DNA of 64,000 bases from Sphingomonas_E sp042693015 (GCF_042693015.1 NZ_CP170544.1:3286001-3350000), one strand, 5' to 3'. Counted from the first letter of the stretch, positions 27,202 through 36,707 are shown. The notes: a model not told the origin generated them from the letters alone. Program-made: numbers and translations.

Positions 27202-27843
27202 CGCCGCCTGCGGACCAACGTCGCACTCTACTACACGGACTATAAGGACAAGCAGATCAACCAGTTCGCCTCGGGTACGGGCGGAGCGACCTCGATCATC
27301 CTGAATGCCGGCAAAGCGCGCATCCAAGGCGTCGAATTCGAAGCGACGGCGGTGCCGGTCGACGGACTGACGCTTTCCGGGTCGGTCGGCTACACCGATC
27401 CGAAGTTCAAGGAGTTCGCCTTCCGAGACCCCGCGACCAATATGATCATAGATGTTGCCGATGAAGCGCGTTTCTCTAACGTTCCGAAATGGAACTACAA
27501 CGTCAGCGCCCAGTACCAATTTCCGTCCTTTGGCTTCGGCGAATTGCTAGCGCAAGCAAACTACTCCTACCGCAGCAAAATGTACTTCTTCCCGCTCGAC
27601 CGAGTAAATATCTTCAATGAGGATATTGCTTCCCCAGGGCAAGGAACGTTGTCGGCGCGGCTGACGCTGTCCGAAATTGCGTTGGGCGGCACTGGCGCGA
27701 TGATGGAGATCTCCGCGTGGGGTGAAAACCTCGCCGACAACGACAAGTTACTCTATGGAATCGACTTTGGAGGCCTCGGCTTTGGTGGGGCGAGCTTCGC
27801 CGAGCCGCGCAGCTTCGGCATCGATGTGAAGTTCAGCTATTGA
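27202..27843 (+). pseudogene. TonB-dependent receptor, C-terminal fragment
   Basis: The frame starts without a start codon at RRLRTNVALYYTDYKDKQ and runs through FASGTGGATSIILNAGKA and YSYRSKMYFFPLDRVN to a FKFSY-type terminus. It aligns along its length with the last about 210 residues of the receptor at 23681, but is clearly diverged. It is therefore not a simple duplication but the tail of a second receptor. Signal peptide, plug and most of the barrel are gone. Confidence 0.8.
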
Positions 27844-28070
27844 TCGACGGGGGCTGCCGAGGGTGCAACTGTCGGGAGATACCGGCAACCATGCTGTCCG
27901 CTTCGTTGGCGTTCGCCGTTTTGCTTTTTGCCGGTGTAAATTGTGGAACTGAAGGTGGTTGGTGTCCCCCACCACCCGTTTCTCGCCGATGACCTCGGAT
28001 TGGCATGGACGAATGCTTGAAGAAATCACGAAACAGAAAAACCAGTTACTCCGGGATGACCTCACGCAAG

Positions 28071-28865
28071 ATGCAGATAAGCTTCCACGGATTGACTGCT
28101 CTGGTGACCGGCTCGACGCGGGGGATCGGTTATGCCATCGCCCGGAAACTCGCGCAGGGTGGTGCCAGCGTCATCGTCAACGGCCGGACACAGGATGCAG
28201 TCGACTCCGCCCTCGTCAAATTGCGTGCGGATGTGGAAGATGGCGATTTTCGAGGCGTTGCGGCGGACATTGCCGCTGCGGACGGCTGCGACCATATGAT
28301 TGCTGCAGAACCGAAGATCGACATTCTAGTCAGCACTGCGGCGACATTCGATTGGACCGATTTCTTCGCCGCGTCCGACGAGGACTGGTTGCGCCATTTC
28401 AACGTCAATGTTCTGTCCGGCGTGCGTTTGTGCCGGCATTATCTGGCAGATATGCTGGACCGTAACTGGGGGCGCATCGTCATGGTGGCATCCGAGTCCG
28501 GCCTCAATATTCCGGCCGACATGATCCATTATGGGGTGAGCAAGGCGGCCGAGATTGCGCTGGCCCGTGGGCTTGCGGAACTGACGGCCGGAAGCGGAGT
28601 AACTGTCAACAGCGTGCTTCCTGGGCCAACAGCGTCGAGCGGGTCCGCGGCTTTTCTGGATAACTATGCCGAAATCCACGGCGTGCCCCGGGCAGAGGCC
28701 GAACGCCATTGCGTGATGGCCATGCGCCCCACGACATTGCTGCAACGCTTTGCCACCGAAGAAGAAGTGGCGAACATGATTGTCTATGCTTGCTCACGAC
28801 AGGCATCCGCCACGAATGGAGCCGCAATGCGCGTGGAGGGTGGCATGTTGCGGCATCCCGGCTAG
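28071..28865 (+). CDS. short-chain dehydrogenase/reductase (SDR)
   Basis: This protein is about 264 residues from ATG 28071; in-frame ATGs at 28056 and 28005 are alternatives. It has the classical SDR layout: TGSTRGIG cofactor loop near residue 12, NVLSGVRLCRHYL, the catalytic Ser in VMVASESG, and YGVSK with the catalytic Tyr and Lys. The C-terminal substrate loop contains TVNSVLPGPT. It would oxidise an alcohol or reduce a ketone with NAD(P). It stands alone on this strand between receptor debris and the opposite-strand hydrolase genes. Confidence 0.88.
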   Translation: MQISFHGLTALVTGSTRGIGYAIARKLAQGGASVIVNGRTQDAVDSALVKLRADVEDGDFRGVAADIAAADGCDHMIAAEPKIDILVSTAATFDWTDFFAASDEDWLRHFNVNVLSGVRLCRHYLADMLDRNWGRIVMVASESGLNIPADMIHYGVSKAAEIALARGLAELTAGSGVTVNSVLPGPTASSGSAAFLDNYAEIHGVPRAEAERHCVMAMRPTTLLQRFATEEEVANMIVYACSRQASATNGAAMRVEGGMLRHPG

Positions 28866-29104
28866 CCGACTGGTTCGAGGCAGTTGAGGTCAATCTGGTC
28901 AGTTGATCGGAACCGCTCATGGTGTGACGCGCACGCTTACGAAAGCTTATCCGACGTGATCCCGCGCTGCTCGTAGGAACCGCAGCTTTCGGACGCGTCG
29001 CGGAAGTCGGAACGACGTCCGTGAAAGATGCTGCCCTATCACGTATGTCAGCCGAACGCTGGAATAGCCGCGAACCTCGCGGGTGGCGATCCGACGTCAT
29101 CTCT

Positions 29105-29902
29105 TCATATTTGCGACGCCGCACCAAGGTAGTTGTGCACTCCATTAGGCGGTCGGTGGCGCGCGGGCGTGTAGAAGGGCGAAAGGAGCGGCAAGAAGCG
29201 GGGTAGGAGGAACCAGGCCAGGCGCCGCCGCGCGCGCTTGGCTGCCCGCCTCGATTGTCGCACCTCTACGGACGACATGCTCGCTCGATCGGTCTTAAGC
29301 ATGTGCGCCGCAATCATGCCGCTATATTTCTTGAGATGCCGGAGCGTGGTGTAGGTGCTGTACAACCGGTGCAGCCAGTTACCCCCAAAACGGTAATATG
29401 TGTCGTGGGCGACCATGCGGTGCTCATATTCCTCGGCCAGGTGCCATTTCCAGAGGTGGATGACCTGCTCGTCACCCCCTTCATAGAGATCGTCGAGGCC
29501 TTCGAAGATCAGCTCTGCATATAGCGGGCCCAGGCATTCGAAACCCTGACAGTAGCCGAGGTTGAATTTCATCGATTTTGTGTCGAGGTAGCGCTCATAA
29601 TCGGCCCCGATGGCTGCCTCAAACGATTTCAGGCGATCATAGCCCGCCTCGTACAGCGCGCGGTTATAGCGTGCATGCAGCTGGCAATGGGCGGTTTCCT
29701 GCTGGACGAACGTTTTGAGATCGGGCTGGAGCGGATCGTCGGACGGCAACGTTGTCCGCGCGCGCAGCATGACCTTGTTCAGATAGGGCTCGAGCTGCAT
29801 GATTACGACCGACGACGCGTTCAGGATGTGACAGAATTCGCGATCCTTCATCCAGAGCGGCAGGGATTTCGCAAAATCGAGCGTGGGCCGACGCACTTTC
29901 AT
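29105..29902 (-). CDS. PF10118-type metal-dependent hydrolase
   Basis: This 265-residue protein starts at ATG 29902, overlapping the epoxide hydrolase stop as ATGA. It reads MKVRRPTLDFAKSLPLWMKD, then VQQETAHCQLHARYNRAL with E and H ligands, and LAEEYEHRMVAHDTYYRFGG. This is the helical, ferritin-like arrangement of the predicted metal-dependent hydrolase family PF10118. The conserved E/H residues would bind a di-metal site. The reaction is unknown. Coupling to an epoxide hydrolase suggests consecutive steps on one substrate. Confidence 0.78.
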   Translation of the reverse strand: MKVRRPTLDFAKSLPLWMKDREFCHILNASSVVIMQLEPYLNKVMLRARTTLPSDDPLQPDLKTFVQQETAHCQLHARYNRALYEAGYDRLKSFEAAIGADYERYLDTKSMKFNLGYCQGFECLGPLYAELIFEGLDDLYEGGDEQVIHLWKWHLAEEYEHRMVAHDTYYRFGGNWLHRLYSTYTTLRHLKKYSGMIAAHMLKTDRASMSSVEVRQSRRAAKRARRRLAWFLLPRFLPLLSPFYTPARHRPPNGVHNYLGAASQI

Positions 29903-31086
29903 CGCTGATCTTCCTGCTGGTTGCGGCGCAAGGGTCGGAAGAAGTCCTGTATCTCGGAAACGACCAGATCGGGCACCTCCGCGGGCGCGAAATGGCCGCC
30001 TTCGGCTGAACGGGTCCAGCGCTGCAGATCGAAATTGGCTTCCATCAGGCTGCGCGGCCAATGACACACGTCTGCCTCCAGTTTGAGGCAGCCCGTCGGT
30101 ACATCGACCATGCGGGCACCATCATGCGACGGCTGCCAGCCAGCTTTGCGATTTTCGTAATAGTATCGCGCCGACGTACCGATCGTGCCGGTAAGCCAGT
30201 AAATCATGATCGACGTGAGCAACTCGTCCTTGGTGAAACGTTGCGCAACATCGCCGCCGCAATCACTCCAGCCACGGCGCTTTTCGACCAGCCATGCCGC
30301 AAGACCGACGGGCGAATCCTGCAGGCCATAAGCAAGGCTTTGCGGTTTGGTGCTCTGTTCCGCCGAATAGCCACTTTCCGTTGCAAAGAAAGCCTGGGTC
30401 CTGGCGTGCCAGCCAGCTTCATCCGCCGCATAGGCCGAGGCGTCGGGCAGCGGCTTCCCGAAGCAATCGAGCGGTGCCCCGCCGATCATGTGGATGCCCA
30501 GCACGTCTTTCGGATATTTATGCCCGAGCTGTGCAGTGACGAACGCGCCCCAATCGCCGCCATGCGCCGCGAAGCGGGGATAGCCCAATATCTCGACCAT
30601 CAGCTTGCGCCACAGATCGGCCGTTACGCGGGCATCCACGCCGGATTGCCGGAGGGGACTTGAATAGCCGAACCCCGGCAAGGATGGCACAACGACGTCA
30701 AAGGCGTCTGCCGGATCGCCGCCATGCGCCGCCGGATCCGTCAGCGGACCGATCACCTTCGCGAAATCCCAAAACGTCCAGGGCCAGCCGTGGGTCAGGA
30801 TCAGCGGCATCGCATGATCCCCCACTCCCTTCTGGTGGATGAAATGGATCGGAATGCCATCAAGAAGGACACGGAAATGAGGAAAAGCGTTGATGGCTCT
30901 TTCCTGCGTCCGCCAATCGAAGTGATTGAGCCAATAGTCGGTCAGCTCACGCAGATAGGATGCGCTTGTTCCGGAAGACCAATCGTCATTGGCGATGTCG
31001 TCTGCCCAGCGGGTTGCCTGCAGACGTCTCCCAAGATCATCGAGCACCGCTTGCTCGGCGTGAATCATAAAAGGTTCAGGCTTCAT
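29899..31086 (-). CDS. epoxide hydrolase (EHN domain, alpha/beta hydrolase)
   Basis: This 395-residue protein starts at ATG 31086, with GGGACGAGA upstream. Residues 1-110 are the EHN N-terminal domain (LGRRLQATRWADDI, YWLNHFDWRTQE). The alpha/beta-hydrolase core carries HGWPWTFWDF (oxyanion HGxP) and the nucleophile Asp in AHGGDWGAF, with a C-terminal SAEGGHFAPAE supplying the catalytic His. Such enzymes open epoxides to diols. It is first in a two-gene unit with the PF10118 protein and divergent from the AraC gene 130 bases away. Confidence 0.9.
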   Translation of the reverse strand: MKPEPFMIHAEQAVLDDLGRRLQATRWADDIANDDWSSGTSASYLRELTDYWLNHFDWRTQERAINAFPHFRVLLDGIPIHFIHQKGVGDHAMPLILTHGWPWTFWDFAKVIGPLTDPAAHGGDPADAFDVVVPSLPGFGYSSPLRQSGVDARVTADLWRKLMVEILGYPRFAAHGGDWGAFVTAQLGHKYPKDVLGIHMIGGAPLDCFGKPLPDASAYAADEAGWHARTQAFFATESGYSAEQSTKPQSLAYGLQDSPVGLAAWLVEKRRGWSDCGGDVAQRFTKDELLTSIMIYWLTGTIGTSARYYYENRKAGWQPSHDGARMVDVPTGCLKLEADVCHWPRSLMEANFDLQRWTRSAEGGHFAPAEVPDLVVSEIQDFFRPLRRNQQEDQR

Positions 31087-31216
31087 TCTCGTCCCCGTCG
31101 CGGCGGCATTGCCGCCCAGATCGATGCTCGTTGTTCCGTGGCTGACGAATGAACATCGCGCGACAGCGCGGCTAGCGCTTGAATCTTGCCAGAAGGGGGA
31201 CATAATTTGTCAGGCC

Positions 31217-32281
31217 ATGGTAACCACCCAATCGAACAATATGAACGTCCGCGCCGCTGAGGATGTAATTCCAGGCCGCATGTTGCAGCCGCTGCTACGC
31301 GATCTGGCGATGCGTGGTGAAGGTCGTTTCAGTATATTGGCCGCAGCCGAAAACGACCTACCTCTAGCAGGGATCGTATCGGGCGAGGCGGTTCTCGCGC
31401 TGCCGCGTAGCGACTTCGCCCGCATTTACGGCGCTGCCGCGATCCTGCTTGCAGAAGCGATCGGGAGGGAAGCCCCTGTCAAATTCTCCGCCCGCAGGGA
31501 CGTGATCGCCATGCTCGTCACCGCTCTCGCGCCTTCCACAACCTTGCGCGAGGCGGTGGAGCGGATCGCCCAATTCAATGCGGCAATCGCCCAGAACGGT
31601 ATCGGCATCACTCTTGTCGATGGCGACGATGGCGGCCAGCTGGTCGTCGATTTGTCATCGACATTGCAGGATCCCCCCCGCAGCCTCACAGCCGCAGGCA
31701 TGGTCTTCCTCGTGAACGTGTTGACCTGGCTTGGCGGGACAAAACCTAAGATCGTCAAAATTGGCCTCACCCAAGAAGAGAACACGATCATCGATCCGTG
31801 CCTCCTGGCCATGGATATCCCCGTTTCACTCAGCGAGAGACGAACATATCTTCAGTTCGCTCCCGGCGCGCTCGATGAAGGCGTCTCTGGCCGTCCGTTT
31901 GTCGCGGCAGAGTTCATGGAGCTTGTCGCCCACGATCCGCTATTCTCCGTGCGCAAGCGTGCGCCGATATCAAGCCGTGTCAATGCCTTGTTTCTTGAAT
32001 GTGAGTTGGCGGAAACCTCGATCCCCGATCGCATCGCGACCGCCGAGCACCTGCAGATCAGTCCGTCGACATTTCATCGTCGCCTGAAGGACGAAGGAAC
32101 TTCGTTCCTCGCTCTACGATCCGCATGGCAGCAGAAAATGGCGAAGCATCTCCTTGGCCTGACCATATTGAATGTTCCGGCGATTGCGCGGCGAACCGGC
32201 TTTCACGACGCGCGCACGTTCCGCCGCGCCTTTATCGACTGGACCGGTCAGCGCCCCTCCGAATTCCGCAAGAGGAAATAG
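31217..32281 (+). CDS. AraC-family transcriptional regulator
   Basis: This 354-residue protein starts at ATG 31217; ATG 31241 is also possible. It has an N-terminal arabinose-binding-type domain (GRMLQPLLRDLAMRGEGRF, EAVERIAQFNAAI) and a C-terminal helix-turn-helix (ATAEHLQISPSTFHRRLKDE, VPAIARRTGFHDARTFRRAF). It is the intact paralogue of the frameshifted gene at 22.4 kb. Divergent orientation suggests that it controls the epoxide hydrolase operon. Confidence 0.88.
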   Translation: MVTTQSNNMNVRAAEDVIPGRMLQPLLRDLAMRGEGRFSILAAAENDLPLAGIVSGEAVLALPRSDFARIYGAAAILLAEAIGREAPVKFSARRDVIAMLVTALAPSTTLREAVERIAQFNAAIAQNGIGITLVDGDDGGQLVVDLSSTLQDPPRSLTAAGMVFLVNVLTWLGGTKPKIVKIGLTQEENTIIDPCLLAMDIPVSLSERRTYLQFAPGALDEGVSGRPFVAAEFMELVAHDPLFSVRKRAPISSRVNALFLECELAETSIPDRIATAEHLQISPSTFHRRLKDEGTSFLALRSAWQQKMAKHLLGLTILNVPAIARRTGFHDARTFRRAFIDWTGQRPSEFRKRK

Positions 32282-32354
32282 CAGTTTGCTACGCGGGTGT
32301 GGCGGTAAAACCTGATACACCAACGGCCTGCTTCGGCAATATTTCCCGCCAGCC

Positions 32355-32477
32355 ACCAACCTATCGCGCTTCTCTCAGACTGAACTCAACGCTATTGCCT
32401 TGCGCCTCAATCAGCGCCCTCGAAAAACATTGGACTTCGAGACCCCGGCCGATAGGCTCAAGAAGGTGTTGCAATGA
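32355..32477 (+). pseudogene. IS30-family transposase C-terminal remnant
   Basis: A 40-residue frame reads FSQTELNAIALRLNQRPRKT and then LDFETPADRL, the characteristic C-terminal end of IS30-family transposases. No start or catalytic core remains. From 32478 to 32890 I see no gene, only one dispersed-element copy. Confidence 0.7.
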
Positions 32478-32527
32478 CCGATTGAACCCACCCCGACAAC
32501 GCTGACGTTCTTGCACCTCTGGACGCT

Positions 32528-32548
32528 TCCCGAAACCGGTAATCGTTC
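32528..32548 (+). repeat. dispersed intergenic element, copy B
   Basis: The 21-base element begins TCCCGAAACC and ends AATCGTTC. It differs from copy A (14843) at three positions. The match continues more loosely downstream (GCAGCT-TTCAGGC). Confidence 0.45.
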
Positions 32549-32893
32549 TTTATCTGAATGACCGGCAGCTTTCAGGCGTCGCCAAAGGCACAGCGAATGG
32601 CGGCTTCTCTATCGCGGCCGTCGTTAAGTGATGATCTGTTTGGCCATAGACGCCATCCTCGCTTTCGTTCTGCCTGGTTGATGTCACCGCACGGGGCTCT
32701 CGCTTCTCTTCGAGGTCGGCCGGCAGCCGCCTCATGATGGGGTTAGAAGAATGAAGTGGTTCAATCTATGTCTCGTCCTTACCGCCGAGGCAGCAGGGTC
32801 GCCGCCATTACGAACTCACCTCACCCGTCGTCCCTGTGGGGACACCTTTCTGCCGAAGCAGAACCGTCAATCTCCCTGTGATCGGCTTTGGTC

Positions 32894-33790
32894 TTAGGTG
32901 ATCGCTGTCTCGGCGGTGCCGTTGCTCCAGCGGAAGTCAGAGCCGTCGACCCACATACGGTGCAGGATGACAGCCAGCCTTCTGGCGAGTGCGACGGTTC
33001 CACGGTGCATGCCCCGACGCATAACAACGCGCATGGCCCATGCTTTCAACCATGACCACTGCTGACTGTGCGTGAGCATCGGCAGCGCCGCTTCGTAGAG
33101 CACGGCTCGCAGCGCCGGGTCACCGCATTTGTGATCCTGCCGTCATATCAATCTCGCCCGACTGATGGCGTCTGGGCGTCAGACCTGCATGCGCGCCGAC
33201 GTCGCGCGAGTGCAAAAAACCTATGCGGTTGATCCACGGATGCCCGATAGGCCAATGCCGCGACGGGACCGACGCCGGGAATGGTCATGAAACGCCGGCA
33301 CACCGGATCATGCCGGACCCTGTCGAGCAGCATTTTGTGAAGCGCGGCAAATTGCTCGCGCTTCGCGCGTCGAACCCGGAGCAATGGCTCGACGATTGCG
33401 GCAAGTTCCGGGAAGCCTTCCACCAAGTGGCGCACCCGCGCTTCGTAGCCAGATGGGCTGACGGCACCGATCCGCAAGCCGAAGTTGCGCAGCGTGCCGC
33501 GCATGTCGCTCTCGATATCAATGAGCTTGCGCTGGATGAGCCGGCGGCTTGTCAGAAGCATCCGTTCTTCCTGAGCAGCCAGTGTTTTTATATGAACCGG
33601 CTTGAACAGACCCACCCGCATCATCTGGGCAATGCCGCGGACATCATTGCGATCAGATTCGTTGATCTGCTGAGCCTGAAGCAGCGCCTTCATGTGCCGC
33701 GTCTCGACGCACAGCCGCCGCGATACACCATCTATGTCGGCGCTTCCGGCAGTGACTTGAAGCAACTGCGTTGGCGTCAGTTCGCCTCTG
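32894..33790 (-). pseudogene. degenerate IS110-family transposase
   Basis: One frame (33148-33790) encodes the middle of an IS110 transposase: CVETRHMKALLQAQQINESDRNDVRGIAQMM and FMTIPGVGPVAALAY. Another frame (32894-33130) encodes its C-terminus: VLYEAALPMLTHSQQWSWLK and GTVALARRLAVILHRMW. The frames are offset by at least one lesion near 33150-33190, and the N-terminal about 60 residues are absent. A heptanucleotide repeat abuts the broken 5' end. Confidence 0.8.
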
Positions 33791-33793
33791 CAT

Positions 33794-33870
33794 CGCAATT
33801 CGCAATTCGCAATTCGCAATTCGCAATTCGCAATCCGCAATCCGCAATCCGCAATCCGCAATCCGCAATT
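33794..33870 (+). repeat. heptanucleotide tandem repeat, 11 units
   Basis: Eleven consecutive 7-base units: five CGCAATT, then five CGCAATC, then one CGCAATT. Only one base varies and the variants are in blocks, suggesting expansion by slippage. It sits exactly at the truncated 5' end of the IS110 remnant. Reading frames across it encode artificial repeats and are not genes. Confidence 0.95.
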
Positions 33871-33902
33871 CGGCTACCGACGCGCCAATTGGCTGCCAAT
33901 GT

Positions 33903-34595
33903 TCAGGATCGTGGGCGCGGATGGGGAATGAACGCTTCGAAGCCCGCAGTGCAAAAGGCGACGAGCTTTTCGGTCACACGGTCCAGATCGCTTGATCTGA
34001 GCGCGCCGCCCGTCTGACGATCGAGGACACCACTTTCCACAAGGACGTGGGTTGTCGCCGCCTGAAGAAAATAGAACGCCCAGTTGACGTCTTCCGGCAC
34101 CATATCCGGGTGGAGCGCGCGAAGGGCGCGGACATAGGCGTCCACGATGTCATCGAAGCTGTTTCTGTAAGGCGAGAGGAAGCTTTCCTCCTGCGGCAGG
34201 TTGGCCAGGCGGGCGAGCAGGCGAATATAATTCTTCCACCCCTCCCCGCCCCGCATCGACTTTTCAACGACCGGGGCAACGAATGCCTGGATGATCGCGG
34301 CACGACGTTCGGCAGGGGAGCCTTGCGTCACCAACGCCGTGTCGAGCGCCGCTTCGAGTCCGGTCACATTCTCTGCGGCGCGCCTGTCGATCACCGCCGC
34401 GAAAAGCTCTTCCTTGGTTCCAAAATGATAGTGGAGGAGTGCCACGCGCACCGGTGCCGCTGCGGCAATGTCGGCAAGTGACACCGCATGATAACCGTTC
34501 TGCGAGAATAAGGCTTCCGCACTGTCGAGGATGCGCTGACGTGTCCCCTCTGCGCGCCTGCGCACCGGCGGATCGCCTCCCAAACCTGATCCCAT
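33903..34595 (-). CDS. TetR-family transcriptional regulator
   Basis: This 230-residue protein starts at ATG 34595, chosen for GGTGGAG at the right spacing. The N-terminal helix-turn-helix reads TRQRILDSAEALFSQNGYHA and VSLADIAAAAPVRVALLHYHF. The C-terminal ligand-binding domain is helical (NYIRLLARLANLPQEESF, DVNWAFYFLQAATTHVL). It is divergent from the NTF2-like/Rieske operon, and a 7-2-7 palindrome lies between them, so it probably represses that operon and itself. Confidence 0.88.
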   Translation of the reverse strand: MGSGLGGDPPVRRRAEGTRQRILDSAEALFSQNGYHAVSLADIAAAAPVRVALLHYHFGTKEELFAAVIDRRAAENVTGLEAALDTALVTQGSPAERRAAIIQAFVAPVVEKSMRGGEGWKNYIRLLARLANLPQEESFLSPYRNSFDDIVDAYVRALRALHPDMVPEDVNWAFYFLQAATTHVLVESGVLDRQTGGALRSSDLDRVTEKLVAFCTAGFEAFIPHPRPRS

Positions 34596-34651
34596 TGTCC
34601 GCACTCCACCTATGCAAAGTCGTAGTTCCTGCGCGGATCGATTGACAGATC

Positions 34652-34685
34652 AGGAACCGTTTAGCAAATTTGGTTGGTCAACCAA
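34652..34685 (+). promoter_or_regulatory. promoter with TetR-type operator
   Basis: TTGACA (34652-34657) lies 17 bases from a weak -10, CAAATT (34675 region start at about 34675 minus the palindrome arm). The palindrome TTGGTTG-GT-CAACCAA at 34670-34685 overlaps the -10/start region. Its position between the divergent tetR gene and the NTF2-like gene fits a TetR operator. The -10 assignment is tentative. Confidence 0.5.
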
Positions 34686-34895
34686 TCAATGAAGAATCGG
34701 ACGCGGCGCAACGAAGGGATTGATCGGCCTCAGCTCCTGCATTGCCGTACCGACGCACATCGTCCGGCCAGTCGCGCCGGGACCGTGAAAACCAGCCGCG
34801 CAAAGACCTGGCTCGCACCTCGTCCCGGCGCGAAAAATCTTGGCCGCGAGCAACCCGTACTTCCCGAAGCGGAATGCGGCGACAGGAGCAGATGC

Positions 34896-35342
34896 ATGAC
34901 AGAAATGCCCTTCGAGGTTCGCCTCGCCCTTCAAGATCTCATGACCGATTACTGCTACGCCGTTGATGCGCTGACCCGCATCGATGACCTTCTCGATGTG
35001 TTTACCGAGGATGCTGTCGCCGATTTCTCGGCGATCGGTCTGCCCCTGATGAACGACAGAGGGGAGATCAAGAAGTTCTTCGACGCGGTCTTCGCCGACA
35101 TGAGCCACCACGCGCACTACATCACCAATTTCCGACCGGTCTCCTATGACGGAGATCAGGCGGCGATGACGGCCTATGTGATCGGGCTGGGTCGCTCGCG
35201 CGACGGAAACAGCGTCGAAGTCCATGTGTGCTACGGCTTCGAATGCGTGCGCCGGCAAGGCGGCTGGCGCTGCCGGCACTACACCATCACGCCAATGCTG
35301 CCGCTACCGGCGTCGCTTGACGAAATCCACGGCGAACATTGA
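34896..35342 (+). CDS. NTF2-like protein, candidate small subunit for the adjacent Rieske oxygenase
   Basis: This 148-residue protein starts at ATG 34896 with AGGAG upstream. It reads LQDLMTDYCYAVDALTRIDD, FTEDAVADFSAIGLPL and GWRCRHYTITPMLPLP, an NTF2/SnoaL fold. It ends 21 bases before the Rieske alpha-subunit gene. Beta subunits of ring-hydroxylating oxygenases share this fold, but this protein is closer to SnoaL-type proteins, so both a structural subunit and a separate isomerase are possible. Confidence 0.8.
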   Translation: MTEMPFEVRLALQDLMTDYCYAVDALTRIDDLLDVFTEDAVADFSAIGLPLMNDRGEIKKFFDAVFADMSHHAHYITNFRPVSYDGDQAAMTAYVIGLGRSRDGNSVEVHVCYGFECVRRQGGWRCRHYTITPMLPLPASLDEIHGEH

Positions 35343-35363
35343 GTGGGAAGGAGCTGTAACGGC

Positions 35364-36707
35364 ATGGCCACCATTGCGAAATCCCCCACCGAGCGTAGCC
35401 CCTATCCCACCTCGCCGGACGCCGCACAACCGAGCCCGCGCGGCGACGCGATCACCGGCGATCGCTATTGGAGCAAGGACTTTGCCGAGCGCGAATGGGA
35501 CCATATTTGGAAGCGCGTCTGGCATGTCGGCGGACGCACGTCTCAGCTCGAGGAACCCGGTGACTTCGTCACCCACGAGTTCAAGACCGAGTCCGTCATC
35601 CTCGTAAAGCAGGACGACGGCACGATCCGCGCCTTCTTCAACGTCTGCATGCATCGCGGCAACCGCCTGCTGCAAGCGCCAGAAGGTTTCGTCCCGGGCC
35701 GCTTCACCTGTCCCTATCACGGATGGAAGTGGGGAATCGACGGCGCGTTGAAGGATGTCCAGGATCCAGAGGATTTCGAAGTCAATCCATGCGGCCGGCT
35801 ACGCCTGAAAGAACTGCCATGTGATACGTGGGGTGGCTTCATCTGGTTCAGCTTCGATCCGCAAGCAAAGCCGCTGCGCGAGTTCCTCAGCCCGATTCCC
35901 GACCTTCTGGGCAATCGGGATCTGGATAACTGGACCCGGGTCGTCTGGCGCCAGCTGCGCGTCAACACGAACTGGAAGTTCGCCTCGGACAATTTCAACG
36001 AGGCTTACCATATCCCTGCCGTGCATCCGCAATTCATGCCGATGATCGACGATCATTATTCGACGACGGTCTTCGAAATATACCCCAACGGCCACAACCG
36101 GATGATCGAGAAATTTCAGCCGTCCAGCCGCTACCCGGATGCGGAGCAGATGAAACCGCTTTGGGCACAGGTCCTTTCGGAATGGGACATCGATCCACAG
36201 GCGTATGCGGACCGCGCCCAGGAGGCACGCATCGCCCTGCAGCAGGCGCGGCGGCAGCTCGGACCGGCGCGCGGACATGCCCATTTCAGCCAGTTAAGCG
36301 ATTGGGAACTGACCGATCAGTTCCACCATACGCTGTTTCCCAACGTCACGCTGACCGGCACGCCGGAGGGACTGCATTTCTTCCGCACCCAACCCCTTGG
36401 CGACGATCCCAACTGGTCGACCTTCGATTATTGGTATCTGGTGCCGAAGATCGAGGGCGCCGACGAGGTCGCGACGCTTTATGGAATGCGACCTTACGAA
36501 GAGGCCGAGTTCGAGGACGGCGACTTTGCCGAGTATGAGGCGACGATCGCGCAGGGCGACTTCCTGGCGCAGGATCTCTCGCTGGCGGTGACGCAGCAAA
36601 AGGGCCTCCGTTCGATGGCGTTCGAAAGCGCTTATCTGTCGAAACAGGAAGCCCGCGTGGCCCGTTTCCACGAGGTGATAAACGACTATCTTGAGGGTCG
36701 TCGATAA
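35364..36707 (+). CDS. Rieske non-haem iron oxygenase, alpha subunit
   Basis: This 447-residue protein starts at ATG 35364 with AAGGAG upstream. The N-terminal Rieske domain has C95-M-H97 and C116-x2-H119 (CMHRGN and CPYHGW) as [2Fe-2S] ligands. The catalytic domain shows SDNFNEAYHIPAVHP with the iron ligands H216 and H221. It would dihydroxylate or mono-oxygenate an aromatic or cyclic substrate using electrons from a ferredoxin and reductase. No intact ferredoxin or reductase gene is in the window; only a ferredoxin remnant lies at 13.1 kb. It is likely controlled by the divergent TetR. Confidence 0.9.
   Translation: MATIAKSPTERSPYPTSPDAAQPSPRGDAITGDRYWSKDFAEREWDHIWKRVWHVGGRTSQLEEPGDFVTHEFKTESVILVKQDDGTIRAFFNVCMHRGNRLLQAPEGFVPGRFTCPYHGWKWGIDGALKDVQDPEDFEVNPCGRLRLKELPCDTWGGFIWFSFDPQAKPLREFLSPIPDLLGNRDLDNWTRVVWRQLRVNTNWKFASDNFNEAYHIPAVHPQFMPMIDDHYSTTVFEIYPNGHNRMIEKFQPSSRYPDAEQMKPLWAQVLSEWDIDPQAYADRAQEARIALQQARRQLGPARGHAHFSQLSDWELTDQFHHTLFPNVTLTGTPEGLHFFRTQPLGDDPNWSTFDYWYLVPKIEGADEVATLYGMRPYEEAEFEDGDFAEYEATIAQGDFLAQDLSLAVTQQKGLRSMAFESAYLSKQEARVARFHEVINDYLEGRR

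Noticed and set aside
33653..33868. Frames encoding repeated RIADCG/RIANCE peptides
   Set aside because: They are translations of the heptanucleotide repeat, not proteins.
33794..33870. CRISPR-like array
   Set aside because: Units are 7 bases with no spacers.
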